A stretch of 64,000 nt of DNA from NCBI GenBank assembly GCA_964459845.1, contig CAYWOC010000002.1:62001-126000 (forward strand), given 5' to 3'. The stretch is from CALZFJ01 sp964459845. Lineage in GTDB: Bacteria > Bacteroidota > Bacteroidia > Bacteroidales > Muribaculaceae. A model generated the notes under the pieces. The model was given only the letters and a program-made list of their open reading frames with translations. It was not told the DNA's origin and did not search any database. Positions 1-8,994 of this stretch are shown in pieces (the first letter of the stretch is position 1; each line of letters opens with the position of its first letter). The position numbers were made by a program, and so were the translations under genes.

Positions 1-2
1 AC

Positions 3-497
3 CGCCATACATACGACGGACACGACTGGCTATATCTGAACCTTCCGACCGAAGAAATTAAGCCTATGGCTATCGAATCAATAAAAGATTCCACTGCAAT
101 GTACTTTTCATGCGATGTGGCAAAATACCTGAACCGCGAAAACGGCACACTCGACCTCAACAATTTCGACTACGAGTCGCTACTTGGCATAAAATTCAAT
201 ATGGACAAGAGTCAGCGCGTCCAGACTCACGCAAGCGGTTCAAGTCATGCCATGACTATGATTGCTGTGGATTTAGACAGCACAACGGGTAAAGTGAACA
301 AGTGGATGGTAGAAAATAGCTGGGGAAAAAATTCCGGGCATAAAGGCAAACTGATTATGACCGACAAATGGTTTGACGAATATATGTTCCGCCTTGTCTT
401 CAACAAAAAGTATGTTCCCACAAAATATCTCGAAATGATGAAGCAGAAGCCTATCCTTCTTCCTGCATGGGATCCAATGTTCTTGAATGAAGAATAA
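3..497 (+). CDS. pepC: Aminopeptidase C / bleomycin hydrolase family cysteine peptidase (C-terminal part)
   Basis: The reading frame is open from the first bases of the window, so the 5' end lies outside it; about 164 C-terminal residues are visible. They contain the family's catalytic histidine context (GSSHAMTMIAVD) and, about 20 residues later, the catalytic asparagine context (KWMVENSWG) of C1B papain-like peptidases. The C-terminal tail (PILLPAWDPMFLNEE) is also typical of PepC/bleomycin hydrolase, where the C terminus reaches into the active site and enforces aminopeptidase activity. The active-site cysteine must lie upstream of the window. Bacteroidales homologues often carry a signal peptide, so cell location cannot be judged here. 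Confidence 0.9.
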   Translation, partial: RHTYDGHDWLYLNLPTEEIKPMAIESIKDSTAMYFSCDVAKYLNRENGTLDLNNFDYESLLGIKFNMDKSQRVQTHASGSSHAMTMIAVDLDSTTGKVNKWMVENSWGKNSGHKGKLIMTDKWFDEYMFRLVFNKKYVPTKYLEMMKQKPILLPAWDPMFLNEE

Positions 498-602
498 ACA
501 GTTTCTCACATCATCTTTTCAGATTTTTCACGCCACAAGCACGATTTAACATTAATTAATGCGTGCTGCACATAATTTTCGCACACTTTTTGCGTTAATT
601 AT

Positions 603-633
603 TTTGTGCATTGGTAGATTATCAATACCTTTG
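603..633 (+). promoter_or_regulatory. Bacteroidota-type promoter of rpoD
   Basis: TTTG at 603-606, 19 bases, then TACCTTTG at 626-633 match the Bacteroidota housekeeping consensus TTTG-N19/20-TAnnTTTG. Transcription would start near 640 and leave a leader of only about 18 bases before the rpoD ATG. A weak inverted repeat (AGCACG 538-543 / CGTGCT 562-567) lies between the peptidase gene and this promoter and could be a poor terminator. Confidence 0.8.
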
Positions 634-657
634 CAAACTTTTTTCTCTTTATAACTT

Positions 658-1518
658 ATGAGACAATTAAAGATTTCAAAATCAATCACCAATCGCGAGA
701 GCGCATCACTCGACAAGTATCTGCAAGAAATAGGCCGTGAAGAGCTGATTTCAGTGGAAGAGGAAGTGGAGTTGGCTCAAGCGATTAAAAAAGGTGACCA
801 GAGGGCTTTGGAGAAATTGGTGAGAGCCAATCTGCGTTTCGTAGTCTCTGTGGCAAAACAGTACCAGAACCAGGGATTAAGTCTCCCCGACCTAATCGAC
901 GAAGGTAATCTTGGCTTGATTAAGGCTGCCCAGAAATTTGACGAGACAAGAGGTTTCAAATTCATCTCCTATGCCGTATGGTGGATTCGTCAATCTATTC
1001 TTCAGGCTTTGGCTGAACAGTCTCGAATTGTACGTCTGCCGCTCAACCAAGTTGGCTCACTCAACAAAATCGGAAAAGCTATCGCCAAATTCGAGCAGGA
1101 GAATGAACGCCGCCCTTCTTCGGAGGAACTCGCTTCTCAGACTGACATTCCTGTAGATAAGATTTCCGACACCTTAAAGGTTTCCGGCAGACACACGTCT
1201 ATCGATGCTCCTTTCGTGGAAGGCGAAGACAACAGTCTTCTTGATGTCTTGACTAACGACGATTCCCCCTTGGCAGACTCTTCGCTGAATCAAGAGTCTC
1301 TGTCGAAAGAGGTGGACCGCGCTCTTAACCAGCTCCATGAGCGCGAACGCGACATCCTCAAGATGTTCTTCGGAATTGGCTGCCAAGAAATGACTCTCGA
1401 AGAAATCGGAGCAAAATTCGATTTGACACGTGAACGTGTACGCCAAATCAAGGAAAAGGCAATCCGTCGCCTGAAAGGACAAAAGAGCCACTTATTAAAG
1501 TCATATCTTGGCGACTAA
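658..1518 (+). CDS. rpoD: Primary sigma factor RpoD (sigma-70)
   Basis: 286 residues, the short form of the housekeeping sigma factor found throughout Bacteroidota, which lacks the long region 1.1 and the non-conserved insert of the E. coli protein. Region 1.2 begins near residue 16 (LDKYLQEIGREELIS). Region 2 covers about 48-120 with the core-binding and -10 recognition helices (SLPDLIDEGNLGLIKA, YAVWWIRQSI). Region 3 follows at about 130-205, and region 4 at about 225-280 has the helix-turn-helix (TLEEIGAKFDLTRERVRQIK). It directs RNA polymerase to the TTTG/TAnnTTTG promoters seen across this window. It appears monocistronic, with its own promoter and a strong terminator. Confidence 0.97.
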   Translation: MRQLKISKSITNRESASLDKYLQEIGREELISVEEEVELAQAIKKGDQRALEKLVRANLRFVVSVAKQYQNQGLSLPDLIDEGNLGLIKAAQKFDETRGFKFISYAVWWIRQSILQALAEQSRIVRLPLNQVGSLNKIGKAIAKFEQENERRPSSEELASQTDIPVDKISDTLKVSGRHTSIDAPFVEGEDNSLLDVLTNDDSPLADSSLNQESLSKEVDRALNQLHERERDILKMFFGIGCQEMTLEEIGAKFDLTRERVRQIKEKAIRRLKGQKSHLLKSYLGD

Positions 1519-1545
1519 TATTTTGCGCCAAGAATTTATCGTACT

Positions 1546-1585
1546 ACGGTCACTCACAATTCAGTGGGCGACCGTTTTCTTTTTT
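1546..1585 (+). terminator. Intrinsic terminator of rpoD
   Basis: ACGGTC (1546-1551) pairs with GACCGT (1570-1575). An inner CTCAC/GTGGG pairing includes one G-U pair, and the stem is followed by TTTCTTTTTT. It lies 28 bases after the rpoD stop codon. Confidence 0.85.
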
Positions 1586-1659
1586 GCCGCAAACACTATG
1601 CAATCTCACACTTTTATATTACTTTAGCGAAAAATTTCACAAAATCACTGTCACACATA

Positions 1660-2220
1660 ATGAAAAGCAGAATTGTTTTCTCCATATTAATATCTTTCAT
1701 CGCCGCATTTTCATTGGCCGCAAAAAACGATGCAAACACCACACCTCACTCCACATCAAGCTTCATGAAGCATTTCACTTGGGGTGTAGATGCCGGTAGT
1801 TCTATTGACATTTCCAACAACGACTTATCAACCATCGACACAGAAGCCTTTTTCGGCTACAAGAACAATATTGTCCAAGCTCTCGGTGTTGGCGTGGGAC
1901 TTCACAGCGCACTCGGCAACAGTTTTACGCTAATACCCGCCTACGCAATCATACGCACCAACTTGTCGGCAAACCGTCCTCTATGCTTTGTGGAAACAAG
2001 ATTAGGCTACTCTTTCAATTCGTTCAATGATGGAGAAAGCCAAAACGGCATATACTGCTCCGCCGGACTTGGCTTCAACCTCTACACTTCCGAGAAAGTC
2101 AAGTCACACATAGTATTATCCTACTCCTTCTCGGGACTTAATGCCATAATAGCCGAAAACTACACGAGATATGAGCACAGCCTTAGCGCAATGTCAGTGA
2201 AAATTGGCATCAGCTTTTAG
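1660..2220 (+). CDS. Small secreted outer-membrane beta-barrel-like protein, function unknown
   Basis: 186 residues starting at the ATG at 1660, which places a clear signal peptide at the N terminus (MKSRIVFSILISFIAAFSLAA). An in-frame ATG at 1564 overlaps the rpoD terminator and precedes the signal peptide, so it was not used. After cleavage the protein shows alternating hydrophobic/polar strands with glycines and aromatics (EAFFGYKNN, GVGVGLHSALGN, ETRLGYSFNSFND, MSVKIGISF), the pattern of an eight-stranded beta-barrel. I cannot name a specific family. The C-terminal residue is Phe, as in many outer-membrane proteins. Its gene lies alone between the rpoD terminator and the leu promoter. Confidence 0.65.
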   Translation: MKSRIVFSILISFIAAFSLAAKNDANTTPHSTSSFMKHFTWGVDAGSSIDISNNDLSTIDTEAFFGYKNNIVQALGVGVGLHSALGNSFTLIPAYAIIRTNLSANRPLCFVETRLGYSFNSFNDGESQNGIYCSAGLGFNLYTSEKVKSHIVLSYSFSGLNAIIAENYTRYEHSLSAMSVKIGISF

Positions 2221-2301
2221 CTCAATATCCGCAAATCATTAAGAATTTCCACCACAATACGACCAATTTATCACAAAATAACCGTTTTTTATTACGATTA
2301 T

Positions 2302-2333
2302 TTTGAATTGTCTAACATTTTGCATTATCTTTG
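2302..2333 (+). promoter_or_regulatory. Promoter of the leuACD-cimA-leuB operon
   Basis: TTTG at 2302-2305, a 20-base spacer and TATCTTTG at 2326-2333 give a near-perfect Bacteroidota promoter. The expected start point is near 2340, so the leader is about 70 bases. Confidence 0.8.
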
Positions 2334-2345
2334 CAAAACGATATT

Positions 2346-2387
2346 CGGTCTTTCTTCACTATACATTGACAGAAAGACTGTTTTTTT
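2346..2387 (+). promoter_or_regulatory. Attenuator-like terminator hairpin in the leuA leader
   Basis: The arms 2346-2355 (CGGTCTTTCT) and 2371-2380 (AGAAAGACTG) form 10 pairs, one of them G-U, with a 15-base loop, followed at once by seven T residues (2381-2387). The hairpin sits between the predicted transcription start (about 2340) and the leuA ATG (2409), so it can only act on the operon's own transcript. There is no room for a leader peptide before it. The trigger that relieves termination is not visible. Confidence 0.7.
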
Positions 2388-2408
2388 ATAATTTAAAATA
2401 ACTATTAT

Positions 2409-3905
2409 ATGAGCAATCGCCTATTCATTTTTGACACCACTCTACGCGACGGAGAACAGGTTCCGGGCTGCCAGCTCAACACTGTAGAAAAGATTCAAGT
2501 TGCAAAAAAACTTGAGGAACTCGGTGTTGATGTCATTGAGGCAGGCTTCCCTGTGTCAAGTCCCGGCGACTTCAATTCTGTGGTTGAAATATCAAAGGCT
2601 GTGACATGGCCCACGATTTGCGCTCTAACCCGCGCTGTTGAAAACGACATAAAAGTTGCGGCCGAAGCTCTGAAATATGCAAAAAGAGGACGCATACACA
2701 CCGGAATCGGCACTTCCGACTACCATATCCGATACAAATTCAACTCCACTCGTGAAGAGATTATTGAGCGGGCTGTGGCTGCTGTGGCTTGTGCAAAAAA
2801 ATATGTGGAAGATGTGCAATTCTATGCCGAAGATGCCGGCAGGACCGACAATGAATATCTTGCGCGCGTGGTAGAGGCTGTCATAAAGGCAGGAGCCACC
2901 GTAATCAATATTCCCGATACCACAGGATATTGTCTGCCAGAGGAATTTGGCAAAAAGATTAAATATCTTGTTGATCACGTCGATGGAATCGACAAGGTGA
3001 CAATAGCCACACACTGCCACAACGACTTGGGTATGGCTACAGCCAATACAGTGGAAGGAGTATTAAACGGAGCCCGCCAAGCCGAAGTCACAATCAACGG
3101 AATCGGCGAACGTGCTGGCAACACTTCGCTCGAAGAAGTGGCTATGATATTCAAGAGCCATAAAGAACTCGGCATCACCACCAACATCAATACACCGAAG
3201 ATATACAATACAAGCCGACTTGTGTCGAGCTTGATGAATATGCCAGTCCAGCCAAACAAAGCTATTGTGGGGCGCAACGCCTTTGCCCACTCTTCAGGTA
3301 TCCATCAAGATGGCGTGCTGAAGAATCGCGAGAGCTATGAAATCATCGACCCAAAGGACATCGGCCTCGACGAGAACTCGATAGTACTCACAGCCCGCAG
3401 CGGAAGAGCTGCTTTGAAGCACCGTCTGCACACCCTCGGCATTGAGCTTGACAAGGATGCGCTCGACAAGGCCTACGAAGGATTCCTCAAACTTGCCGAC
3501 CGCAAAAAAGACATCAACGATGACGATGTGATGATGCTCGTGGGCAAGCATCTGAACAAGGATGCACGCATAAAGCTCGACTACCTGCAAGTGACATCCG
3601 GGGTCGGTCTGCAATCGGTGGCAAGTGTGCGTCTTGACATCGCTTCCGAGAAATTTGAGGCATGCGCATCGGGCAATGGGCCGGTTGATGCCGCCATCTC
3701 TGCCATTAAGCAGATTATCCACCGACAGATGGTGGTCAAGGAGTTCCTCATCCAAGCTATTACCAAAGGCAGCAACGATGTGGGCAAAGTCCACATGACT
3801 GTGGAATATGACGGCAATTCATATTATGGATTCTCTGCCAACACCGACATTGTGGCAGCTTCTGCCGAAGCATTCATCAACGCTATAAACAAATTTGTTC
3901 ATTAA
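2409..3905 (+). CDS. leuA: 2-isopropylmalate synthase LeuA
   Basis: 498 residues, the usual length of the long LeuA class. It condenses acetyl-CoA with 2-oxoisovalerate, the first committed step of leucine synthesis. Visible motifs are the DRE-TIM entry FDTTLRDGEQ (residues 8-17), the metal-binding THCHNDLG (about 200), the GIGERAGNTSLEE loop (about 229) and FAHSSGIHQDG near 298. A C-terminal regulatory (LeuA dimer, leucine-binding) domain spans roughly 385-498. It is the first gene of a five-gene operon, 29 bases before leuC. The closest alternative is citramalate synthase, but that role fits the paralogue downstream better. Confidence 0.95.
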   Translation: MSNRLFIFDTTLRDGEQVPGCQLNTVEKIQVAKKLEELGVDVIEAGFPVSSPGDFNSVVEISKAVTWPTICALTRAVENDIKVAAEALKYAKRGRIHTGIGTSDYHIRYKFNSTREEIIERAVAAVACAKKYVEDVQFYAEDAGRTDNEYLARVVEAVIKAGATVINIPDTTGYCLPEEFGKKIKYLVDHVDGIDKVTIATHCHNDLGMATANTVEGVLNGARQAEVTINGIGERAGNTSLEEVAMIFKSHKELGITTNINTPKIYNTSRLVSSLMNMPVQPNKAIVGRNAFAHSSGIHQDGVLKNRESYEIIDPKDIGLDENSIVLTARSGRAALKHRLHTLGIELDKDALDKAYEGFLKLADRKKDINDDDVMMLVGKHLNKDARIKLDYLQVTSGVGLQSVASVRLDIASEKFEACASGNGPVDAAISAIKQIIHRQMVVKEFLIQAITKGSNDVGKVHMTVEYDGNSYYGFSANTDIVAASAEAFINAINKFVH

Positions 3906-3934
3906 AAAACTTCTTTTTTCTACTATCATCAATT

Positions 3935-5326
3935 ATGAATACTTTATTCGACAAAATATGGGATGCTCACGTCGTAAACCTTGTTCCCGATGGCCCCACT
4001 CAACTGTACATCGACCGCCACTACTGTCATGAAGTAACAAGTCCACAAGCATTCAACGGACTTAGGGAACGTGGCATAAAAGTTTTCCGACCGGAAAAGA
4101 CATTCTGTTCGCCCGACCACAACATCCCCACCATGCATCAAGACCAGCCCATAAAAGACCCTGTGTCGCGCAATCAGGTTGAGACGCTTACGAAAAATGC
4201 CAACGAATTTGGTGTCACTCTATTTGGCTTAGGCAACCCCAAGAATGGCATAATCCACGTCATAGGTCCCGAAAATGGGCTTACACTCCCGGGATACACC
4301 ATCGTATGCGGCGACAGCCACACATCCACTCACGGAGCTTTCGGGGCTGTAGCTTTCGGCATCGGCACAAGCGAAGTTGAGATGGTTCTTGCATCGCAAT
4401 GTATCCTCCAGCCAAAGCCAAAGACTATGCGCATCACTGTGAACGGCAAGCTCAAGCCATTTGTCACAGCAAAGGACATTGCGCTCTACATCATTGCCAA
4501 AATGACTACAGGAGGGGCAACAGGATACTTCGTGGAGTATGCCGGAGAAGCCATCAGCAACTTGTCGATGGAAGAACGCATGACTGTGTGCAACCTCAGC
4601 ATCGAAATGGGTGCCCGCGGAGGTATGATTGCTCCCGATGAGACGACTTTCGCCTACGTCAAAGGTCGTGAATACGCCCCCAAGGGAGAGGCTTGGGACA
4701 AGGCTTTAGCCTATTGGAAGACATTAAAGAGCGACGATGATGCAGTATTCGACAAAGAGATCGTATTTGATGCCGCCGACATCGACCCGCGTATCACCTA
4801 TGGCACTAATCCCGGAATGGGAATGGGCATCGACGAAGCCATTCCTGAGCTTGACGATATAGATGAGGCCGGAAAAATATCTTTCACGAAATCGCTGAAT
4901 TATATGGGATTCAAACCAGGGCAAAAGCTCGAAGGACATCCCATCGACTATGTATTCCTCGGCAGTTGCACTAATGGCAGAATAGAGGATTTCCGCGCTT
5001 TCGCAAATTTTGTCAAAGACAAGCACAAATCAGGGAATGTAGTAGCTTGGCTTGTTCCCGGCTCTTGGAAAGTCGATGCTCAAATCAGAGAGGAAGGACT
5101 CGATAAAATTCTTGAAGCTGCCGGATTTGAGATACGCCAACCGGGATGCTCGGCTTGTCTCGCTATGAACGAGGACAAAGTACCTGCCGGCAAATATGCC
5201 GTCTCGACATCCAACCGCAACTTCGAAGGTCGCCAAGGACCAGGCGCAAGAACCATTCTCGCCGGTCCGCTTGTGGCAGCGGCAGCGGCCATAACTGGCA
5301 GAATCACCAATCCTCAAAACGTTTAA
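3935..5326 (+). CDS. leuC: 3-isopropylmalate dehydratase large subunit LeuC
   Basis: 463 residues, normal for the bacterial large subunit. With LeuD it isomerises 2-isopropylmalate to 3-isopropylmalate, and in this operon probably citramalate to methylmalate as well. The aconitase-type Fe-S cluster ligands are present: CGDSHTSTHGAFG near 127, FLGSCTNGR near 347, and PGCSACLAMN near 408 with the paired cysteines. It is followed by leuD after 46 bases. Confidence 0.95.
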   Translation: MNTLFDKIWDAHVVNLVPDGPTQLYIDRHYCHEVTSPQAFNGLRERGIKVFRPEKTFCSPDHNIPTMHQDQPIKDPVSRNQVETLTKNANEFGVTLFGLGNPKNGIIHVIGPENGLTLPGYTIVCGDSHTSTHGAFGAVAFGIGTSEVEMVLASQCILQPKPKTMRITVNGKLKPFVTAKDIALYIIAKMTTGGATGYFVEYAGEAISNLSMEERMTVCNLSIEMGARGGMIAPDETTFAYVKGREYAPKGEAWDKALAYWKTLKSDDDAVFDKEIVFDAADIDPRITYGTNPGMGMGIDEAIPELDDIDEAGKISFTKSLNYMGFKPGQKLEGHPIDYVFLGSCTNGRIEDFRAFANFVKDKHKSGNVVAWLVPGSWKVDAQIREEGLDKILEAAGFEIRQPGCSACLAMNEDKVPAGKYAVSTSNRNFEGRQGPGARTILAGPLVAAAAAITGRITNPQNV

Positions 5327-5372
5327 CTATACCCGATTTCATAATATTAAGGACATAGATATACACAGAGTT

Positions 5373-5972
5373 ATGAAAGAAAAATTTGAGACACTCACAT
5401 CCACCTGCGTTCCACTGCCGATGGAGAACATTGATACAGACCAAATAATTCCAGCCCGCTTTCTGAAGGCGACTTCTCGTCAAGGCTTTGGCGACAACCT
5501 TTTCCGCGATTGGCGATACGACAAAAACGGTGAGCCAATCCCGACCTTCGTGCTTAATGATCCCACATATTCTGGCTCGGTACTTGTAGCCGGCAAGAAT
5601 TTTGGCTCTGGATCAAGCCGCGAACATGCTGCGTGGGCTGTGGCTGGATATGGCTTTAAAGTTGTCGTTTCCAGCTTCTTTGCCGACATTTTCAAGAACA
5701 ATGCACTCAACAACTGCGTGCTTCCTGTCGTTGTGAGTGAAAAGTTCTTGGCTTCATTATTCAAGTCTATCAACGAAAACCCGAAAGCCACTGTCACAAT
5801 CAACCTTGAGCAACAGACGATAGCCAACAATGCCACAGGCGAACAGGAGAGTTTCGACATTAACGGATATAAGAAAAGCTGTCTGCTGAACGGTTTCGAC
5901 GACATCGATTTCCTGCTCAGCAAGAAAGATGACATAGTTGCTTGGGAAAATCTACACGACAATGCAGATTGA
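5373..5972 (+). CDS. leuD: 3-isopropylmalate dehydratase small subunit LeuD
   Basis: 199 residues, matching the LeuD swivelling-domain family (about 200). Typical motifs are the N-terminal MENIDTDQIIPARFLK segment and the GKNFGSGSSREHAAWA substrate loop near residue 78. It forms the heterodimeric isomerase with LeuC. The 3' end overlaps the cimA start by 11 bases, implying coupled translation. Confidence 0.95.
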   Translation: MKEKFETLTSTCVPLPMENIDTDQIIPARFLKATSRQGFGDNLFRDWRYDKNGEPIPTFVLNDPTYSGSVLVAGKNFGSGSSREHAAWAVAGYGFKVVVSSFFADIFKNNALNNCVLPVVVSEKFLASLFKSINENPKATVTINLEQQTIANNATGEQESFDINGYKKSCLLNGFDDIDFLLSKKDDIVAWENLHDNAD

Positions 5973-7479
5973 ACTATTAGACACCACGCTTCGCGACGGC
6001 GAACAGACTTCGGGTGTCAGCTTCTCCCCTACCGAGAAACTTAGCATCGCCCGCAATCTGCTCGAAGAGCTTAATGTGCCGCGCATCGAGATAGCATCGG
6101 CAAGGGTCTCAAATGGTGAACGCGAATCAGTAAAAAAGGTGTGTTCTTGGGCAAAACGAGCCAATATGCTCGACCGCATAGAGATTCTGGGTTTTATCGA
6201 CAACGGCATCTCGATTGATTGGATTAAGGACGTGGGAGGCAAAGTGATAAACATGCTCGGTAAAGGTTCTGAAAGACATTGCCGGCTTCAGCTTCACAAG
6301 ACTCCTGCCGAGCATATCGAGGATATCAAGAGGAATGTGCAGCTCGCCACCAGGAGCGGGCTGGAAGTCAATCTGTATCTCGAAGATTGGTCGAACGGCA
6401 TTCTCCACTCCCCCGAATATGTATATAACATGATGGACACTCTTGCGGTGCTACCCATCAAGCGGTTTATGCTGCCCGACACCCTCGGAATCATGAACCC
6501 AAATCAGGTGTATGAATACTGCAAGCGAATGGTGACACGCTACCCCGACACGCACTTCGACTTTCATGCGCACAACGACTATGACCTTGCCACATCCAAT
6601 TCATTTGCGGCAGGACTTGTGGGCGTGAAGGGTTTGCACTGCACCATAAATGGGCTTGGCGAGCGTGCCGGCAATGCTCCACTATCGAGCGTTGTCGCTG
6701 TGGTTCACGACATGCTGCACCTCTCCACCGGCATTGTTGAGAGTAAAATCAATAAGGTGAGCCACATTGTTGAGTCTTTCTCGGGAGTTCTTGTTCCGGC
6801 AAATAAGCCTATCGTCGGAGAAAGTGTATTCACGCAGTGCGCTGGCGTACATGCCGATGGCGACAACAAGAACAACCTCTACTACAACGATCTGCTGCCT
6901 GAGCGTTTCGGACGTGAGCGTGAATATGCCCTTGGAAAGACATCGGGCAAAGCCAATATCAAGAAGAACCTTGAGGCTCTTGGCATCGACTTGAGCGAGA
7001 ACGACATACGGTTGGTAACTCAGCGCGTCATCGAACTGGGCGACAAAAAAGAAATTGTCACGCCCGACGATTTACCATATATCGTAGCCGATGTCCTGAA
7101 ACAGGACATACAGCAGAATAAGGTGAGAATCATAAATTATGCCCTAAGCCTATCACAAGGACTGCGCCCCACAGCTACGATTAAGCTCGATGTAGATGGG
7201 CAGGAATATCAGCAGAGTGCCGTGGGCGACGGTCAATTCGACGCTTTCGTCAAGGCTGTCAAGAAAATCTACAGCGAGAACTTGGACCGTGAGTTCCCGG
7301 TATTGACCAATTATATCGTAAACATTCCTCCTGGTGGCCGCACCGACGCTCTTGTCCACACCACCATCTCATGGGAATATAAGGGGCATCAATTAAAGAC
7401 AAGAGGTCTTGATGCCGACCAAATTGAAGCGGCAATACAAGCCACTCTTAAAATGCTGAACATAATAGAAAATCTTTAA
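5962..7479 (+). CDS. cimA: Probable (R)-citramalate synthase (LeuA paralogue)
   Basis: 505 residues from the ATG at 5962 (MQIELLDTTLRDGEQTSGV); an ATG 24 bases earlier lies deeper inside leuD. It is a second DRE-TIM synthase with a C-terminal LeuA-dimer domain, distinct from leuA in the same operon. Several segments match what I recall of the Leptospira-type citramalate synthase: EIASARVS, YLEDWSNG, HAHNDYDL, GLGERAGN, the GVHADGDNKNNLYYNDLLPE region, RREYALGK-like text, and PPGGRTDALVHTTISW. Such enzymes condense pyruvate with acetyl-CoA, the threonine-independent entry to isoleucine. LeuCD and LeuB encoded on either side would complete both pathways. The substrate is inferred from subfamily resemblance; isopropylmalate synthase activity is the alternative. 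Confidence 0.8.
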   Translation: MQIELLDTTLRDGEQTSGVSFSPTEKLSIARNLLEELNVPRIEIASARVSNGERESVKKVCSWAKRANMLDRIEILGFIDNGISIDWIKDVGGKVINMLGKGSERHCRLQLHKTPAEHIEDIKRNVQLATRSGLEVNLYLEDWSNGILHSPEYVYNMMDTLAVLPIKRFMLPDTLGIMNPNQVYEYCKRMVTRYPDTHFDFHAHNDYDLATSNSFAAGLVGVKGLHCTINGLGERAGNAPLSSVVAVVHDMLHLSTGIVESKINKVSHIVESFSGVLVPANKPIVGESVFTQCAGVHADGDNKNNLYYNDLLPERFGREREYALGKTSGKANIKKNLEALGIDLSENDIRLVTQRVIELGDKKEIVTPDDLPYIVADVLKQDIQQNKVRIINYALSLSQGLRPTATIKLDVDGQEYQQSAVGDGQFDAFVKAVKKIYSENLDREFPVLTNYIVNIPPGGRTDALVHTTISWEYKGHQLKTRGLDADQIEAAIQATLKMLNIIENL

Positions 7480-7495
7480 CTCAAAATTTATTTAT

Positions 7496-8557
7496 ATGAA
7501 ATTCAAAATTGCTGTTCTTGCTGGCGACGGCATAGGACCCGAAATATCAAAACAAGGTGTAGATGTAATGACCGCTGTGTGTGAGAAGTTCGGCCATGAG
7601 GTTGAATATGAATATGCCATCTGCGGTGCAGATGCCATCGACAGGGTTGGCGACCCATTCCCTGAATCTACGTTTCAGACGTGCGACAATGCCGATGCGG
7701 TGTTGTTCTCTGCCGTAGGCGATCCCAAATTCGACAACGACCCTACAGCCAAAGTCCGCCCCGAACAAGGCTTGCTCGCCATGCGCAAGCGCTTGGGGCT
7801 TTTTGCCAACATTCGCCCCGTCCAGACGTTCAAATGTCTGCTCCACAAGTCGCCTCTGCGTGCCGAGCTTGTTGATGGAGCCGATTTCCTCTGCATACGC
7901 GAACTGACTGGCGGCATGTATTTCGGAGAAAAATATCAAGATGATGAAAAAGCTTTCGATACTAATATGTACACTCGCCCTGAAATCGAGCGGATATTGA
8001 AAGTGGGATTTGAATATGCGATGAAACGCCGCAAGCATCTCACCGTTGTCGATAAGGCAAATGTGCTTGCATCAAGCCGACTGTGGCGTAAAATTGCACA
8101 AGAAATGGCTCCAAAATATCCAGAAGTCACAACCGACTATATGTATGTGGACAATGCAGCAATGCGCATGATTCAGGAGCCTCGCTTCTTTGATGTCATG
8201 GTCACAGAGAACACTTTTGGCGACATCCTCACCGATGAAGGCTCTTGCATCAGCGGTTCAATGGGGTTGCTCCCTTCAGCTTCTACAGGAGAAAGCACCC
8301 CAGTTTTTGAACCTATACACGGCTCATGGCCGCAAGCAAAAGGCTTGAATATAGCCAATCCTCTTGCCCAAATCCTGTCGGTGGCCATGCTTTTTGAGCA
8401 TTTCAATTTGAACGAAGAAGGTGCATTAATCCGCAAGGCAGTGGATGCTTCGCTCGACAGCAACGTGCGGACACCAGAAATACAGGTTGAAGGTGGAGCA
8501 AAATATGGCACAAAAGAAGTTGGTGAATGGATTGTAAGCTATATCAAGCAAGCATAA
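7496..8557 (+). CDS. leuB: 3-isopropylmalate dehydrogenase LeuB
   Basis: 353 residues, standard length. The NAD-dependent beta-decarboxylating dehydrogenase signature is present: AGDGIGPEIS at the N terminus, the GLFANIRPV substrate region near 100, VDNAAMRMIQ near 215, and the VTENTFGDILTDEG metal site near 230, where IPMDH/IDH family enzymes bind Mg. It is the last gene of the operon, 16 bases after cimA, and is followed by a strong terminator. It probably also oxidises 3-methylmalate in the citramalate route. Confidence 0.96.
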   Translation: MKFKIAVLAGDGIGPEISKQGVDVMTAVCEKFGHEVEYEYAICGADAIDRVGDPFPESTFQTCDNADAVLFSAVGDPKFDNDPTAKVRPEQGLLAMRKRLGLFANIRPVQTFKCLLHKSPLRAELVDGADFLCIRELTGGMYFGEKYQDDEKAFDTNMYTRPEIERILKVGFEYAMKRRKHLTVVDKANVLASSRLWRKIAQEMAPKYPEVTTDYMYVDNAAMRMIQEPRFFDVMVTENTFGDILTDEGSCISGSMGLLPSASTGESTPVFEPIHGSWPQAKGLNIANPLAQILSVAMLFEHFNLNEEGALIRKAVDASLDSNVRTPEIQVEGGAKYGTKEVGEWIVSYIKQA

Positions 8558-8606
8558 TAAACGTATTAAGCAGAACTATATAAACGACAAAATAATTCAA
8601 AAAGAT

Positions 8607-8661
8607 GAATATCGCCAAGTGCGCATTTTGCACACTTGGCGATATTCGCACTTTTCTCGTT
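8607..8661 (+). terminator. Terminator of the leu operon
   Basis: A perfect 15-pair stem (8607-8621 with 8633-8647, core ATCGCCAAGTG / CACTTGGCGAT) with an 11-base loop, followed by a T-rich stretch (CTTTTCTCGTTTTT). It starts 50 bases after the leuB stop. Confidence 0.88.
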
Positions 8662-8940
8662 TTTCATGGTAAAATCTTATTCAATCCCATTACATCATAA
8701 AGCTATTAAATATTGCTCAAAATATATTATACAAGTGCTTTTCATGATATTTGCTGCAAAGTTACACCACAGGTGTGCCACATTCAGACACACGTTTCTA
8801 AATTTATCACAAATCTACATCACATCACTTCGCCATCAACACTTCACCCACTTTTTATCTACATATCACCGCAAATCCACCAAATAGCCAATTTTATTAG
8901 TATTATTCATATTTCCTTTACATTATTTTGAACCAATTTG
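8662..8940. other. AT-rich intergenic stretch, nothing recognised
   Basis: About 280 bases between the leu terminator and the bamD promoter. An 83-codon open frame on the plus strand crosses it, but that frame begins inside the terminator hairpin and its product has no recognisable features. No repeat, RNA structure or site was identified. Confidence 0.5.
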
Positions 8941-8971
8941 TTTGTCATCTAAGGATATTTGCGTAAATTTG
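8941..8971 (+). promoter_or_regulatory. Promoter of bamD-rpoZ
   Basis: TTTG at 8941-8944, 19 bases, TAAATTTG at 8964-8971: a full match to the Bacteroidota consensus, 23 bases before the bamD ATG. Confidence 0.75.
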
Positions 8972-8994
8972 CACGCTAAAAGATAACATTCATT

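Noticed and set aside
8636..8887. 83-codon plus-strand frame after leuB
   Set aside because: It starts inside the leu terminator hairpin, overlaps a second frame over the same bases, and has no family features or signal.
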